From positions 2,356,001 to 2,420,000 of the forward strand of contig NZ_OZ244162.1 in assembly GCF_965216485.1 (NCBI RefSeq): DNA of 64,000 nt, written 5' to 3'. The notes beneath the pieces were generated by a model. It was given only the letters and a program-made list of their open reading frames with translations, was not told where the DNA came from and did not search any database. Each line of letters begins with the position of its first letter. Positions within the stretch are counted from its first letter, which is position 1. Below, piece by piece: positions 31,215 through 40,131 of the stretch. This stretch comes from Algiphilus sp965216485. GTDB taxonomy: Bacteria; Pseudomonadota; Gammaproteobacteria; Nevskiales; Nevskiaceae. The position numbers and the translations under genes were made by a program.

Positions 31215-33481
31215 TCAACGGCGCTGGGCAGCCGATACGGCGCCCGCCAGATCCGGCGCTGTTCGCGCGCAGAGCGTAATTGCGGTTGCATACCCGCGCC
31301 AAGCCGAACCACCAGGCTGCCGGCGTCGCCGGTCGTGACCGTCTCTGCCCCGGCGCGTTGCCAGCGGCGCAGCACCTCCGGATGCGGGTGACCGTGCCGG
31401 TTGCGCCAACCGGCACTGAACACCGCCCACTCCGCCTTCAGCGCCTCCACGAAGGCCGGCGTCGATGAAGTGCGGCTGCCGTGATGCGGCACCACCACGA
31501 CCTGCGACGCCAGTTTCTCCGCCGTCGACCCGCCCAAGGCCTGTTCGGCGGCCGCCTCGATATCCCCTGTGATCAGCAAATGCTGCCCGCCGGCCGTGAC
31601 GCGTAGCACACAGGAGCGGTCGTTCGCCTGCCAGCGCTCGGGCTGCCTTGGATGCAGCACCTCGAAGCTCACGCCGTCCCAGTTCCAGCGCCGAGGGGAC
31701 CGACATGCGGCATTGCCCTCCTCCCAGGTTTCCATGACCGGCAGCGCCTGCGCCACCGCGACAGCGCCGCCGGCATGGTCACGATGGCGGTGCGAGATGA
31801 TCAGTCGGTCCACGGCGCGCACACCGGCCTGCCGCAGGTACGGCACCACAATGGCCTCGCCGGCATCGAAACCCCCTGGCCAGGCCGGCCCTGCATCGTA
31901 GACCAGGGTCTGCTGCCGGGTGCGCACCACCACCGACAGGCCCTGACCGACATCGAGGATGGCCACTTCGGCCACCCCGGGTGTGAGCCCGGGACGCGGC
32001 CAGAGCAACGGCAACCAGCAGATCAGCCCGAGCAGGCGCAGTGGTTGTATTTGCGGACTAAGCAGCAGGAAAGCGCCCCAGGCCGCGCACAGGAGGGTCA
32101 GCGCCCCTGGCATGGCCTCCAGCCACAGCATGGGTGCCGCGTCCGCCGCAAGGATCAGACCCTGTCGCAACCATTCGAGCAGATGCGCCGCCGCTGTCAA
32201 CGGCAGCGTGCTCCCGCCCGCCCAGGCGAGCGCAACACTGGCCAGCAGGAGCGGCAAGAGCACGGCGAAGGCGGGGATGACCACGGCGTTGACCAATGGT
32301 GCAAGCAGGCTGGCCCCGTCGAAGAAGAGCAAGGTCGCCGGTGTCAGACCGACGAGCAGTGCCGCCTGCAATCGGGGAATGCGCCACCACACCGCCGCCC
32401 CGCCGGCGCGTTCGCTGCTGACCATCACAATGGTGGCAACGGCCAGAAAGGACAGCCAGGTTCCGGCCCCCAGGACAGCCAGCGGGTCGAAGGCCAATAC
32501 GGCCATCCACGCCAGCATCAGCACATGCCAGGCACGGGTGCGGTGGCCGCTCCACAGTGCCAGGGCAATCACCGCCCACATCAGCAGCGCGCGCTGAGTG
32601 GGCACGCTGAAGCCGGCCAGCGCCGCATAGGCCAACGCCGCGGCCGTGCCGGCCAGCAGCCCGGCCCGCGGCGCGGGCATGTGACGGCACAGCCAGGCCG
32701 AGCGCTGCCACAGCCAGCGCCCAAGAAAGAGAAAAAGCCCGGCGACCAGGCCCACATGCAAACCGGAAATGGCCACCAGATGCGAGGTACCGGTCACGCG
32801 CAGCACCCGCCAATCAGCCTCGTCGAGGCCATTGCGGTTGGCAACGGTCAGCGCCCGCGCCAGATCCAGCGCCGGATGATCGTGCAGCCAACGGCCGAGC
32901 GCAGCGTCGAGGTGCTGGCGCATCGAACGCCACCATGGCGGCGGCGCGGCCTCCGCGCAGGGATGGCCCGCCCGCACATAGGCACTGGACACATAGCCTT
33001 CCGCGAACAGCCAGCGCTCGTAGTCGAAAGCTCCCGGACTGACCGCGCCGCGCGGCGTGCGCATGCGCAACTGCAGAACCCAGCACTGCCCCCCAGCGAG
33101 CGCCACATCGGCGAAGTACCAGCTGGTGCGAATGGCGCCCTGCACTGCTTCGCCAGGCAAAGCCTCAAAGCGGAAACGCCAGTGGTCCGCGCGTTGTAGC
33201 GGCAGGTCGGCAATGCGGCCCTGGACCGTCACGTCCTCGCCGTGGCGTTCGGCGGGCCAGCGCGCGTCGAGCAGGCTGGAGGCGTGCCACAGCGTCCAGC
33301 TGGCGCCCAGCAGACACCACAGCAGCGGCCAGCGCAGCCAGGAGCGGATGAAAGCAACGGCAACCAGGGCAAAGGCCAGTACCGGCCAAGGCAAGAGCAG
33401 CGGCGACCAGAGGACGCCGAGGACACCGGTCGAAGCGCCTAGGCCGGCGCTGAGGAGCCCGCCTCGGCTTGTCCGCTCCAC
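31211..33481 (-). CDS. comEC: DNA-uptake channel protein ComEC/Rec2
   Basis: A 756-residue inner-membrane protein that carries single-stranded DNA into the cytoplasm during transformation. Several transmembrane helices at the N-terminus surround an OB-like domain; the competence domain of many helices spans about 205-500 and contains HLVAISGLHVGLVAGLFLF. The C-terminal metallo-beta-lactamase-like nuclease domain (about 510-750) has ISHRHRDHAGGAVAVAQ, LLITGDIEAAAE and VVPHHGSRTSS. All three parts are present. The start is a GTG that overlaps the lolD coding region by 43 bases; the next in-frame start would be a TTG about 30 codons on. No other competence gene is in the window. Confidence 0.94.
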   Translation of the reverse strand: MERTSRGGLLSAGLGASTGVLGVLWSPLLLPWPVLAFALVAVAFIRSWLRWPLLWCLLGASWTLWHASSLLDARWPAERHGEDVTVQGRIADLPLQRADHWRFRFEALPGEAVQGAIRTSWYFADVALAGGQCWVLQLRMRTPRGAVSPGAFDYERWLFAEGYVSSAYVRAGHPCAEAAPPPWWRSMRQHLDAALGRWLHDHPALDLARALTVANRNGLDEADWRVLRVTGTSHLVAISGLHVGLVAGLFLFLGRWLWQRSAWLCRHMPAPRAGLLAGTAAALAYAALAGFSVPTQRALLMWAVIALALWSGHRTRAWHVLMLAWMAVLAFDPLAVLGAGTWLSFLAVATIVMVSSERAGGAAVWWRIPRLQAALLVGLTPATLLFFDGASLLAPLVNAVVIPAFAVLLPLLLASVALAWAGGSTLPLTAAAHLLEWLRQGLILAADAAPMLWLEAMPGALTLLCAAWGAFLLLSPQIQPLRLLGLICWLPLLWPRPGLTPGVAEVAILDVGQGLSVVVRTRQQTLVYDAGPAWPGGFDAGEAIVVPYLRQAGVRAVDRLIISHRHRDHAGGAVAVAQALPVMETWEEGNAACRSPRRWNWDGVSFEVLHPRQPERWQANDRSCVLRVTAGGQHLLITGDIEAAAEQALGGSTAEKLASQVVVVPHHGSRTSSTPAFVEALKAEWAVFSAGWRNRHGHPHPEVLRRWQRAGAETVTTGDAGSLVVRLGAGMQPQLRSAREQRRIWRAPYRLPSAVD

Positions 33482-34155
33482 GACGCCGGATCGCTCCCGT
33501 CGAGGGAATGAATGCGCTGCATCTTGGCCGCCAGATGCTCGTCGTGGGTGACCACGATCAGGGCCGTGCCAAGGGCGCGGTTCAGCTCCAGCAGCAGATC
33601 GAAGACCCGTTGGGCATTGTGCCGGTCCAGATTGCCGGTCGGCTCATCCGCAAGCAACGCACGCGGCTGGGTCACCAGTGCGCGCGCAACCGCCGCGCGC
33701 TGTCGCTCACCGCCCGACAGCTCGCTCGGTTTGTGCTGCAGGCGATCGCCCAGTCCCACGCGCTCCAGCATGTCTTGCGCACGCTTGCGCGCCGAGGCGG
33801 CTGGATCGCGTCGCAGCAGCAGCGGCATGGCGACGTTGTCCAGGGCACTGAACTCGGGCAACAGATGATGAAACTGGTAGACAAAGCCCAGCGACCGATT
33901 GCGCAGGCGACTGCGAGCGCTGTCCGACAGCGCCGCCATGTCGCTGCCGTCGATCAGGACGCGCCCGGCGTCCGGCCGGTCCAGTCCACCGAGCAGATGC
34001 AGCAGGGTGGACTTGCCGGAACCGCTGGCACCGACCACGGCCAGCGACTCGCCGGGGGCCACGCGCAATGCCACATCCTCGAAAACGGTCAGCGTTCGAC
34101 GCCCGTCGGCGAAGCGCTTGGTCAGCCCCTCTGCCGCGATGACGGCTTCGGTCAC
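33439..34155 (-). CDS. lolD: Lipoprotein-releasing ABC transporter ATPase LolD
   Basis: A 238-residue ATPase of the system that takes lipoproteins from the inner membrane and hands them to LolA. Walker A is VVGASGSGKSTLLHLLGGLD (near residues 37-56), the signature is LSGGERQRAAVARAL and Walker B is ALLADEPTGNLD; the Q-loop region YQFHHLLPEFSALDN is specific to the MacB/LolD group. It lies between the LolC/E-type permease gene and comEC, all on the minus strand. Confidence 0.95.
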   Translation of the reverse strand: MTEAVIAAEGLTKRFADGRRTLTVFEDVALRVAPGESLAVVGASGSGKSTLLHLLGGLDRPDAGRVLIDGSDMAALSDSARSRLRNRSLGFVYQFHHLLPEFSALDNVAMPLLLRRDPAASARKRAQDMLERVGLGDRLQHKPSELSGGERQRAAVARALVTQPRALLADEPTGNLDRHNAQRVFDLLLELNRALGTALIVVTHDEHLAAKMQRIHSLDGSDPASWSGQAEAGSSAPA

Positions 34156-34240
34156 AGGACACCTCCGGAACAGTGGCGGGCGATGCGTACTTGGTCCCCG
34201 CAGTGCGTCTGCCCGTAGGCCGCGCGCGGATGCACGTCGT

Positions 34241-34382
34241 TAACACCCGGCTGCGCGAAGCCCCGCACGCTGCTCGCTGTGCTCGCGAAGCATGGAGATG
34301 GCCGGCTTGTCCTGCCAGTCCCGCGCAGACTCGCGACGCTAACACCCCGCTGCGCGGGGCCCCGCACGCTGCTCGCTGCGCT
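34241..34382. repeat. 43-base imperfect direct repeat pair between lolC and lolD
   Basis: Copy 1 is 34241-34283 and copy 2 is 34340-34382, 99 bases apart. Both begin TAACACCC and end CACGCTGCTCGCTG-GCT, with about four or five differences. Copy 2 contains a perfect hairpin (CCCCGC-TGC-GCGGGG, 34345-34359) and its last bases form the lolC stop codon. In copy 1 the hairpin is damaged. The 225-base lolC-lolD gap is otherwise unusual for an operon and is mostly made of this duplication. Confidence 0.75.
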
Positions 34383-35628
34383 ACTCATGCCGGAGTGCCT
34401 CGGCAGGCATGGTGCGCGCGGCCCGCCATGCGGGATAGAGACCCGACAGCAGCGCCAGCAGGAAGGCCATGCCCCCCACCCGGATCAGGTCGCCGCGCTC
34501 CACCTCGGAGGGCAGATCGCTGATGTAGTACACGTCCGGCGCCAGGAACTGCTGGCCGGTCAGCGTCTCGATGAAGGGCACCACCACATCAATGTTGAGC
34601 GCCAACGCCAGGCCGGCACCGAGCCCAAGCAAGGTTCCAATGACGCCAATGAGCAGCCCCTGCACCAGAAAGATCAGCATGATCATGCGCGGGGTTGCGC
34701 CAATGGTGCGCAGGATGGCGATATCCGGCTGCTTGTCCTGTACCACCATGACCAACGTGGACACGATATTGAAGGCGGCCACGCCGACGATCAGCGACAG
34801 GATGATGAACATGACCGTTTTCTCCGTGCGAATGGCGCGGAAGAAATTGGCGTGCTCCCGGGTCCAGTCGGAGATGCGGTAGCGGCCGCCCAGCCCTTCG
34901 GCGACATCACGCACGACCCGCGGCGCCTGGAACAGATCCTCCAGCATCAGCCGTACGCCGGAGACCTGGTCGGCCATGCGCAGCAGCGCTTGTGCATCAT
35001 CGAGGTGAACCACCCCGAGACCGCGGTCGAATTCGTACATCCCCACTTCGAAGACGCCAACCACCTCGAAACGACGAAAACGCGGCAGCACGCCCGCCGG
35101 CGTGACGCTGGCCTGCGGCACCATCAGATCGACGGAATCCCCCTTGGCGACGCCGAGCGAGCGCGCCAGCTCAGCACCGAGCAGCACGCCGAACCCACCC
35201 GGCTTCAACGCCTCCAGCCCACCATCGCGCATGTACTCGGGCAATTTGGAAACCTGTGCTTCCCTCTGGGGCAGGACGCCGCGCAGCAAGGTGCCTGAGG
35301 TCTGGCCGCGTACGCGCAACATCGCTTCACCGCTGATGTAGGGCGCGGCGGCAACCACGCGCGGGTCGCCGGTGACCTGATCCGCGACGCGCTGCCAGTC
35401 GGCAAGCACGCCGCGCTCTCCCGAGATCGTGGCGTGGGATGCCATGCCCAGAATCCGCTGCCGCAGCTCCTTTTCGAAACCGTTCATCACCGAAAGCACC
35501 ACGATCAGCGCCATGACGCCGATGGCGATACCCAGCATGGAGACGATGGAAATGAAGCCGATGAAATGGTTACGCCGCTTGGCGCGGACATAGCGCAGGC
35601 CGATCAGCAATTCGACGGGTGGGCTCAT
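34381..35628 (-). CDS. lolC: Lipoprotein-releasing ABC transporter permease LolC/LolE
   Basis: A 415-residue inner-membrane protein. One transmembrane helix lies near the N-terminus (residues 25-50, SIVSMLGIAIGVMALIVVLS) and three near the C-terminus (about 270-300, 315-345 and 375-400). A large periplasmic domain lies between, as in LolC, LolE and MacB. N-terminal ELLIGLRYVRAKRRNHFIGF is the family opening. Only one permease gene accompanies lolD, so either the partner is elsewhere or this species uses a single LolF-type permease with LolD; the sequence alone does not settle C versus E. Confidence 0.92.
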   Translation of the reverse strand: MSPPVELLIGLRYVRAKRRNHFIGFISIVSMLGIAIGVMALIVVLSVMNGFEKELRQRILGMASHATISGERGVLADWQRVADQVTGDPRVVAAAPYISGEAMLRVRGQTSGTLLRGVLPQREAQVSKLPEYMRDGGLEALKPGGFGVLLGAELARSLGVAKGDSVDLMVPQASVTPAGVLPRFRRFEVVGVFEVGMYEFDRGLGVVHLDDAQALLRMADQVSGVRLMLEDLFQAPRVVRDVAEGLGGRYRISDWTREHANFFRAIRTEKTVMFIILSLIVGVAAFNIVSTLVMVVQDKQPDIAILRTIGATPRMIMLIFLVQGLLIGVIGTLLGLGAGLALALNIDVVVPFIETLTGQQFLAPDVYYISDLPSEVERGDLIRVGGMAFLLALLSGLYPAWRAARTMPAEALRHE

Positions 35629-35709
35629 GGTTCGCGATTAGACCACAGGCGGCTGTCTGAGCCCTTTCTGGCTGCGCTATGCTCATGACAAAGCGAAGAG
35701 CCTGATCCC

Positions 35710-36075
35710 ATGCCTGTATTCCGCACCCTGTTCCCACTCCTTCTGCTGCTGACCAGTGCCACCGTGATGGTGCCGTCGCATGCGGAGACGCTGCGCATTC
35801 CGGCCACCTCCCTGACGGCGGAGGGCCTGCCGGAGCGCGGCATGACCATGGTGGCGGTGGAAGCCGAGTACGGCCCGCCCGAGACACGCTTCGACCAGGT
35901 CGGGGGCGGTCATGCCAAGCGACCGCCCATCGTGCGCTGGGACTACAGCGATTTCTATGTCGTCTTCGAGAAGGATCGCGCCATCATCGCGGCGCCGAAG
36001 AATCGCGCCGTCAAGCCGATCCGACAGAGCGAGCAGCTCGAGGTCGAGTCCGAGCCCGTAACGGGCACCCCCTGA
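35710..36075 (+). CDS. Secreted protein of unknown function
   Basis: A 121-residue protein with a clear Sec signal peptide (about 1-25, LFPLLLLLTSATVMVPSHA, then ETL). The mature part of roughly 95 residues contains YGPPETRFDQVGGGHAKRPP, which leads into IVRWDYSDFYVVFEKDRAI. I have seen such small periplasmic proteins in many gammaproteobacteria but know no function. It is divergent from lolC and upstream of aguA, 138 bases apart. Confidence 0.8.
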   Translation: MPVFRTLFPLLLLLTSATVMVPSHAETLRIPATSLTAEGLPERGMTMVAVEAEYGPPETRFDQVGGGHAKRPPIVRWDYSDFYVVFEKDRAIIAAPKNRAVKPIRQSEQLEVESEPVTGTP

Positions 36076-36213
36076 AGCCAGGGCGCACGCCCCCTCATCG
36101 CCCCCACACTCGCGCCCGTAGGCACGGCGCGCATACACTGCGCCGCGCGCTGACCGCCGCAGGCTTGCCCTGGCGGCATTCCGTGCCCCCTGTCTCCCCT
36201 GCTCCACCCCGCC

Positions 36214-37236
36214 ATGTCGATTTTTCTGCCCGCCGAATGGGCGCCGCAAGCCGCCGTCCAGCTCACCTGGCCCCACGCCGATGGCGATTTTGGGCCGATG
36301 CTGGATGAAGCCCATGACCAGTTTGTGCGCCTGGCCGTCGCCATCGCCGAGGCAACCCCTCTGCTGGTGGTGGTGCCCGATCGCCCTGAGGCGCGCCGCG
36401 AGGAATTACTGGCGCGCGGGGTGGCAGCGGAGCGCCTGCGAATGGTGATGTTGCCCAGCAATGATGTGTGGGCACGTGACCACGGCCCAATCACCGTCTG
36501 GCAGGACGATGGGGCGCGGCATCTGGACTTCCGCTTCGACGGCTGGGGCGGCAAGTTCGATGCCCGCCTCGACAATGCACTCACCGCACGACTCGCCGAC
36601 CAGGGCCTCCTGCCAGGGCCGACCGCGCCCGTGGATTGGGTACTGGAAGGTGGCAGCATTGAGAGTGACGGCGCCGGCACCATCCTGACCACCGAGCGTT
36701 GCCTGCTGGATACCGCGCGCAACCCGGGCGCGACGCAAGAGAACGTCGAGGCGATGCTGCGCCACCAGTTGGGCGCACAGCGGGTGCTGTGGCTGGCCCA
36801 TGGCGATCTCCTCGGGGACGATACCGATGGCCACATCGACACCCTCGCCCGCTTCTGCCGCCGGGATTGCATCGCCTATCAGGCCTGCGACGATCCATCG
36901 GATGCGCACTTCGAGACCTTGGGCGCCATGGCCGACGAACTCAGCGCATTGCGTACGGCCGAAGGCACCCCATACACCTTGATTCCGCTGCCGTTGCCGG
37001 CGGCGGCCTTCGATCCGGACGACGGGCACCGCCTGCCAGCCGGCTATGCCAATTTCCTGATCAGCAACGCGCTGGTGCTCGTGCCCACCTACGATGACCC
37101 GGCCGATGCCATCGCCCTGGCGCGGCTGCAGGCGGCCTTTCCCGAGCACCGTGTGCGGGGCGTCGACTGCCGGACGCTGATTCGGCAGCATGGCAGCCTG
37201 CACTGCGTGACCATGCAGATTCCGAGCCAACCATGA
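36214..37236 (+). CDS. aguA: Agmatine deiminase AguA
   Basis: A 340-residue enzyme of the peptidyl-arginine deiminase/agmatine deiminase family, converting agmatine to N-carbamoylputrescine. Visible motifs: AVQLTWPHADGDF, NDVWARDHGP, LDFRFDGWGGKF, LEGGSIESDGAGTILTT, HGDLLGDDTDGHIDTLARF and the C-terminal nucleophile Cys in HGSLHCVTMQ. The stop overlaps the start of aguB by four bases, so both steps from agmatine to putrescine are made together. The start ATG gives the usual N-terminus. Confidence 0.95.
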   Translation: MSIFLPAEWAPQAAVQLTWPHADGDFGPMLDEAHDQFVRLAVAIAEATPLLVVVPDRPEARREELLARGVAAERLRMVMLPSNDVWARDHGPITVWQDDGARHLDFRFDGWGGKFDARLDNALTARLADQGLLPGPTAPVDWVLEGGSIESDGAGTILTTERCLLDTARNPGATQENVEAMLRHQLGAQRVLWLAHGDLLGDDTDGHIDTLARFCRRDCIAYQACDDPSDAHFETLGAMADELSALRTAEGTPYTLIPLPLPAAAFDPDDGHRLPAGYANFLISNALVLVPTYDDPADAIALARLQAAFPEHRVRGVDCRTLIRQHGSLHCVTMQIPSQP

Positions 37237-38129
37237 CGCACCATGCCTCTCGCCGCCTCACCGCCGCCGTTGTCCAGCACGCCTGTGGCGAAGACGTGGC
37301 GGCCAACCTGGAAAGCAGCATTGCCGCGATTCGCGATGCCGCAGCGAAGGGCGCCCGACTGATCCTGCTGCAGGAACTGCATCGCAGTCGCTACTTCTGT
37401 CAGGACGAGCATCCGGACCGCTTCGATCTCGCCGAGCCGATCCCCGGCCCGAGCAGCGAGACCCTGGGGGCATTGGCCGCCGAACTTGGCGTGGTCATCG
37501 TCGCCAGTCTCTTCGAGCGCCGTGCTGCAGGCCTCTACCACAACACTGCCGCGGTGCTGGACGCCGACGGCCGCCTGGCCGGCATCTACCGCAAGATGCA
37601 TATCCCGGATGATCCGGGCTACTACGAGAAGTTCTATTTCACCCCCGGCGATCTCGGCTTCGAGCCCATCGACACCGCCGTCGGCCGGCTCGGGGTGCTG
37701 GTCTGCTGGGATCAGTGGTACCCCGAGGCCGCACGCCTGATGGCGCTGGCCGGGGCCGAGCTGCTGCTCTACCCCACCGCCATCGGCTGGAATCCGCAAG
37801 ACGAGGCGGACGAGCAGTACCGTCAGCGCGACGCCTGGCGCACCATCCAGCGCGCGCACGCGATCGCCAATGGCCTGCCCGTACTCGTCGCCAACCGCTG
37901 CGGCCATGAGCCGGACCCTTCGGGCGTATTGCCCGGCGCGCAGTTCTGGGGCGGCAGCTTCATTGCCGGGCCGCAGGGCGAAATCCTTGCCGAAGCCGAG
38001 GATCAGCCCACCACAGTGCTGGCCGAGATCGATTTGGCGGCCGGCGAGCAGGTCCGCCGTTGGTGGCCTTTCCTGCGCGACCGGCGCATCGACGCCTACG
38101 ACGATCTGCTACGCCGCTATCGCGACTGA
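37233..38129 (+). CDS. aguB: N-carbamoylputrescine amidase AguB
   Basis: A 298-residue nitrilase-superfamily amidase that releases putrescine, CO2 and ammonia. The Glu-Lys-Cys triad is seen in LILLQELHRSRYFCQ (Glu), YRKMHIPDDPGYYEKFYF (Lys) and VLVCWDQWYPEAARL (Cys). QEDEADEQYRQRDAW-type residues and the ending ADEIDLAAGEQVRRWWPFLR-like stretch are typical of AguB. With aguA it completes the agmatine route to putrescine. It converges with dnaQ. Confidence 0.95.
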   Translation: MTHHASRRLTAAVVQHACGEDVAANLESSIAAIRDAAAKGARLILLQELHRSRYFCQDEHPDRFDLAEPIPGPSSETLGALAAELGVVIVASLFERRAAGLYHNTAAVLDADGRLAGIYRKMHIPDDPGYYEKFYFTPGDLGFEPIDTAVGRLGVLVCWDQWYPEAARLMALAGAELLLYPTAIGWNPQDEADEQYRQRDAWRTIQRAHAIANGLPVLVANRCGHEPDPSGVLPGAQFWGGSFIAGPQGEILAEAEDQPTTVLAEIDLAAGEQVRRWWPFLRDRRIDAYDDLLRRYRD

Positions 38130-38143
38130 GCGGTGCTGCCCGG

Positions 38144-38866
38144 CTAGGTGGTGCTCGCGGACTTCCACAGACAGCGGCCCGCACGTTTTTCGATCTCGCC
38201 GAGGCGCGCCTCATGCTCGGCCTGCTCTGCCTCGTTGGCCCGGATGACCGGCAGCGGCCGCGTGGCAGTGGATTCGATCAATGCCTTCAGCGCCGGCGGC
38301 AGGCTATCGCTCTGCCCGTCGGTGCTGCTGTGCAGCGCCAGGGTTTCCTGGCCGCCGGTCAGCGCCAGATAAACCTCCGCCAGCAGCTGGGCGTCGAGCA
38401 GAGCGCCGTGCAGTTGGCGATTGGAATTGTCGACGTCGTAACGCTTGCACAGCGCATCCAGGCTGTTCTTCTGGCCTGGGTGCTTTTTCTTGGCCAGCGC
38501 CCAGGTGTCGGTGACGGTGCACAGGTCGGCAATGCGTTCCGGCAGACCGGCACGGGCCAGCTCATGATCGAGAAAACCGACATCGAAGTCGGCGTTGTGG
38601 ATCAGCAGCTCAGCGCCCTTGAGAAAGGCCAGCAGCTCGCTGACGCGCTCGGCGAAACGCGGCTTGTCGCTCAGAAAGGCGCGCGAGATACCGTGCACAT
38701 TGAAGGCCCCCTCGTCGATATCGCGTTCGGGATTGAGATACCAGTGCAGGGTATCCACCGGCCGCCGCTGTTCGAGCACGACGCAGCCGATTTCGATGAT
38801 GCGATGGCCTTCGCTGGCTTCGAGGCCGGTGGTCTCGGTATCCAGCACGATCTGTCGTGTCGTCAT
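38144..38866 (-). CDS. dnaQ: DNA polymerase III epsilon subunit (proofreading exonuclease)
   Basis: A 240-residue 3'-5' exonuclease subunit. Exo I is VLDTETTGLEASEGHRIIEI (D and E ligands), Exo II is LLIHNADFDVGFLDHEL, and Exo III includes LLDAQLLAEVYLALTGG with the preceding His region RQLHGALLDA. The C-terminal tail (about 190-240) binds the alpha subunit in homologues. Its start overlaps the rnhA stop by four bases. In E. coli the two genes are divergent; here they are in tandem. Confidence 0.97.
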   Translation of the reverse strand: MTTRQIVLDTETTGLEASEGHRIIEIGCVVLEQRRPVDTLHWYLNPERDIDEGAFNVHGISRAFLSDKPRFAERVSELLAFLKGAELLIHNADFDVGFLDHELARAGLPERIADLCTVTDTWALAKKKHPGQKNSLDALCKRYDVDNSNRQLHGALLDAQLLAEVYLALTGGQETLALHSSTDGQSDSLPPALKALIESTATRPLPVIRANEAEQAEHEARLGEIEKRAGRCLWKSASTT

Positions 38867-39312
38867 CCCGCCATCTCCGCCTGTGCCTGCTCCAGTCCCT
38901 GATTGGCGAGCTGATCCGCCTGCTCATTGCCGGCATTGCCGGAGTGACCGCGCACCCAGCGCCAGTCGATACGGTGGCGCTGCGCCGCGGCATCAAGGCG
39001 CTGCCACAGCTCCCGATTCTTCACCGGTTGCTTGGACGCCGTCTTCCAGCCGCGCCGCCGCCAGCCATCCAGCCATTCCGTGATGCCGTTGCGCACGTAG
39101 ACCGAGTCGGTATAGAGCGTGACCTCACAGGGGCTCTTGAGCGCTTCCAGCGCCTGAATCGCGGCCATCAGTTCCATGCGGTTGTTGGTGGTCTCCGCCT
39201 CGCCGCCGCAGAGGGTCTTCTCGTGGCTGCCGTAGCGCAGCACCGCGCCCCAGCCACCTGGTCCCGGGTTGCCGCGGCAGGCGCCATCGGTATAGATCTC
39301 TACGCACTTCAT
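38863..39312 (-). CDS. rnhA: Ribonuclease HI
   Basis: A 149-residue RNase H that cuts RNA in RNA-DNA hybrids. Catalytic acids are in YTDGACRGNPGPGGWGAVL (first Asp), ETTNNRMELMAAIQALE (Glu), LYTDSVYVRNGITEW (second Asp) and RGHSGNAGNEQADQLA (His loop and last Asp). The length is standard. It overlaps the methyltransferase gene upstream and dnaQ downstream, four bases each. Confidence 0.97.
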   Translation of the reverse strand: MKCVEIYTDGACRGNPGPGGWGAVLRYGSHEKTLCGGEAETTNNRMELMAAIQALEALKSPCEVTLYTDSVYVRNGITEWLDGWRRRGWKTASKQPVKNRELWQRLDAAAQRHRIDWRWVRGHSGNAGNEQADQLANQGLEQAQAEMAG

Positions 39313-40115
39313 GCCGGTGGGCGCTCTTCTTCCGTCGGACGTTCACGTCGAAAATGGGTCACGGCCACGCCCGGTGCAGGCGCAGGCCGACGGCGCAGCA
39401 GGGGCTGTCGTGCCAGCGTCAGCGGAAAGACGCGCTTGCGCGCCACCAGGACGTAGCAATCGGCAAAGGTGCGCGCCATACCCCCCTGCGAAGGGCCACG
39501 ATGCGGCGGCCCCACCGAGAAGCCGCTGTAGCGCTCCAGTTCGAAATCGAGGACGTCCAGCCAGTCGCGGATACGCCCCGGCCGCACCAGCCCGGTGCCC
39601 GCAGGCAACACGCGCCCACCGAGCCCCATCAGCCGGGGCAACGCGCCAATACTGTGTGGCGACTGGCCGACAATGAACAGCACGCCGCGGTCGTTCAAAA
39701 CCCGATTCGCCTCGCGGATGAGGCGGTGGGGGTGCACCGAAAACTCAAGCGCGAAAGCAAGCACGACGGCATCCATGCTGCTGCTGGCCAGCGGAAGCAT
39801 GGCGGGATCGGCCACCAGCGCACCGCCTTCGAAGCAATGCGCCGTACATTGCACCCGTCGCAGGGTGCTCGCCTCGCGGGTCAGGTCGCGCCCGCAGGCA
39901 CCGATCTGCAGACACCATCGACCGAAGACGTCGCCCAATGAATCCCGTATGCTCAGCGCGGCGAGGGCTTCGAGTGCAGTGCGACGCCGGCTGATCTGCC
40001 ATTGACGCAGCGCAGCGTGGCGTTTGCGTGCGCGGCGCTGTTCGCGCTGCCTCGCGATGGCTTCCGCACGCGCGGCAGCGGTTTGTCGCGCTGCATTTGA
40101 CCCGAAGAATTGCAT
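39309..40115 (-). CDS. SAM-dependent methyltransferase (class I)
   Basis: A 268-residue protein with a class I methyltransferase core: FGRWCLQIGACGRDL (motif I, weakened glycine pattern), MLPLASSSMDAVVLAFALEF (post-II) and EANRVLNDRGVLFIVGQSP. The first 45 residues are strongly basic (RQREQRRARKRHAAL) and unusual. Homologues of this gene (YafS in E. coli) sit beside rnhA, dnaQ and gloB; their substrate is not known. The start is only 16 bases from the divergent gloB start and has no clear ribosome-binding site, so the true start may be further in, although no other in-frame ATG lies in the basic stretch. Confidence 0.85.
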   Translation of the reverse strand: MQFFGSNAARQTAAARAEAIARQREQRRARKRHAALRQWQISRRRTALEALAALSIRDSLGDVFGRWCLQIGACGRDLTREASTLRRVQCTAHCFEGGALVADPAMLPLASSSMDAVVLAFALEFSVHPHRLIREANRVLNDRGVLFIVGQSPHSIGALPRLMGLGGRVLPAGTGLVRPGRIRDWLDVLDFELERYSGFSVGPPHRGPSQGGMARTFADCYVLVARKRVFPLTLARQPLLRRRPAPAPGVAVTHFRRERPTEEERPPA

Positions 40116-40131
40116 TGCGCAGCATCTTAGT

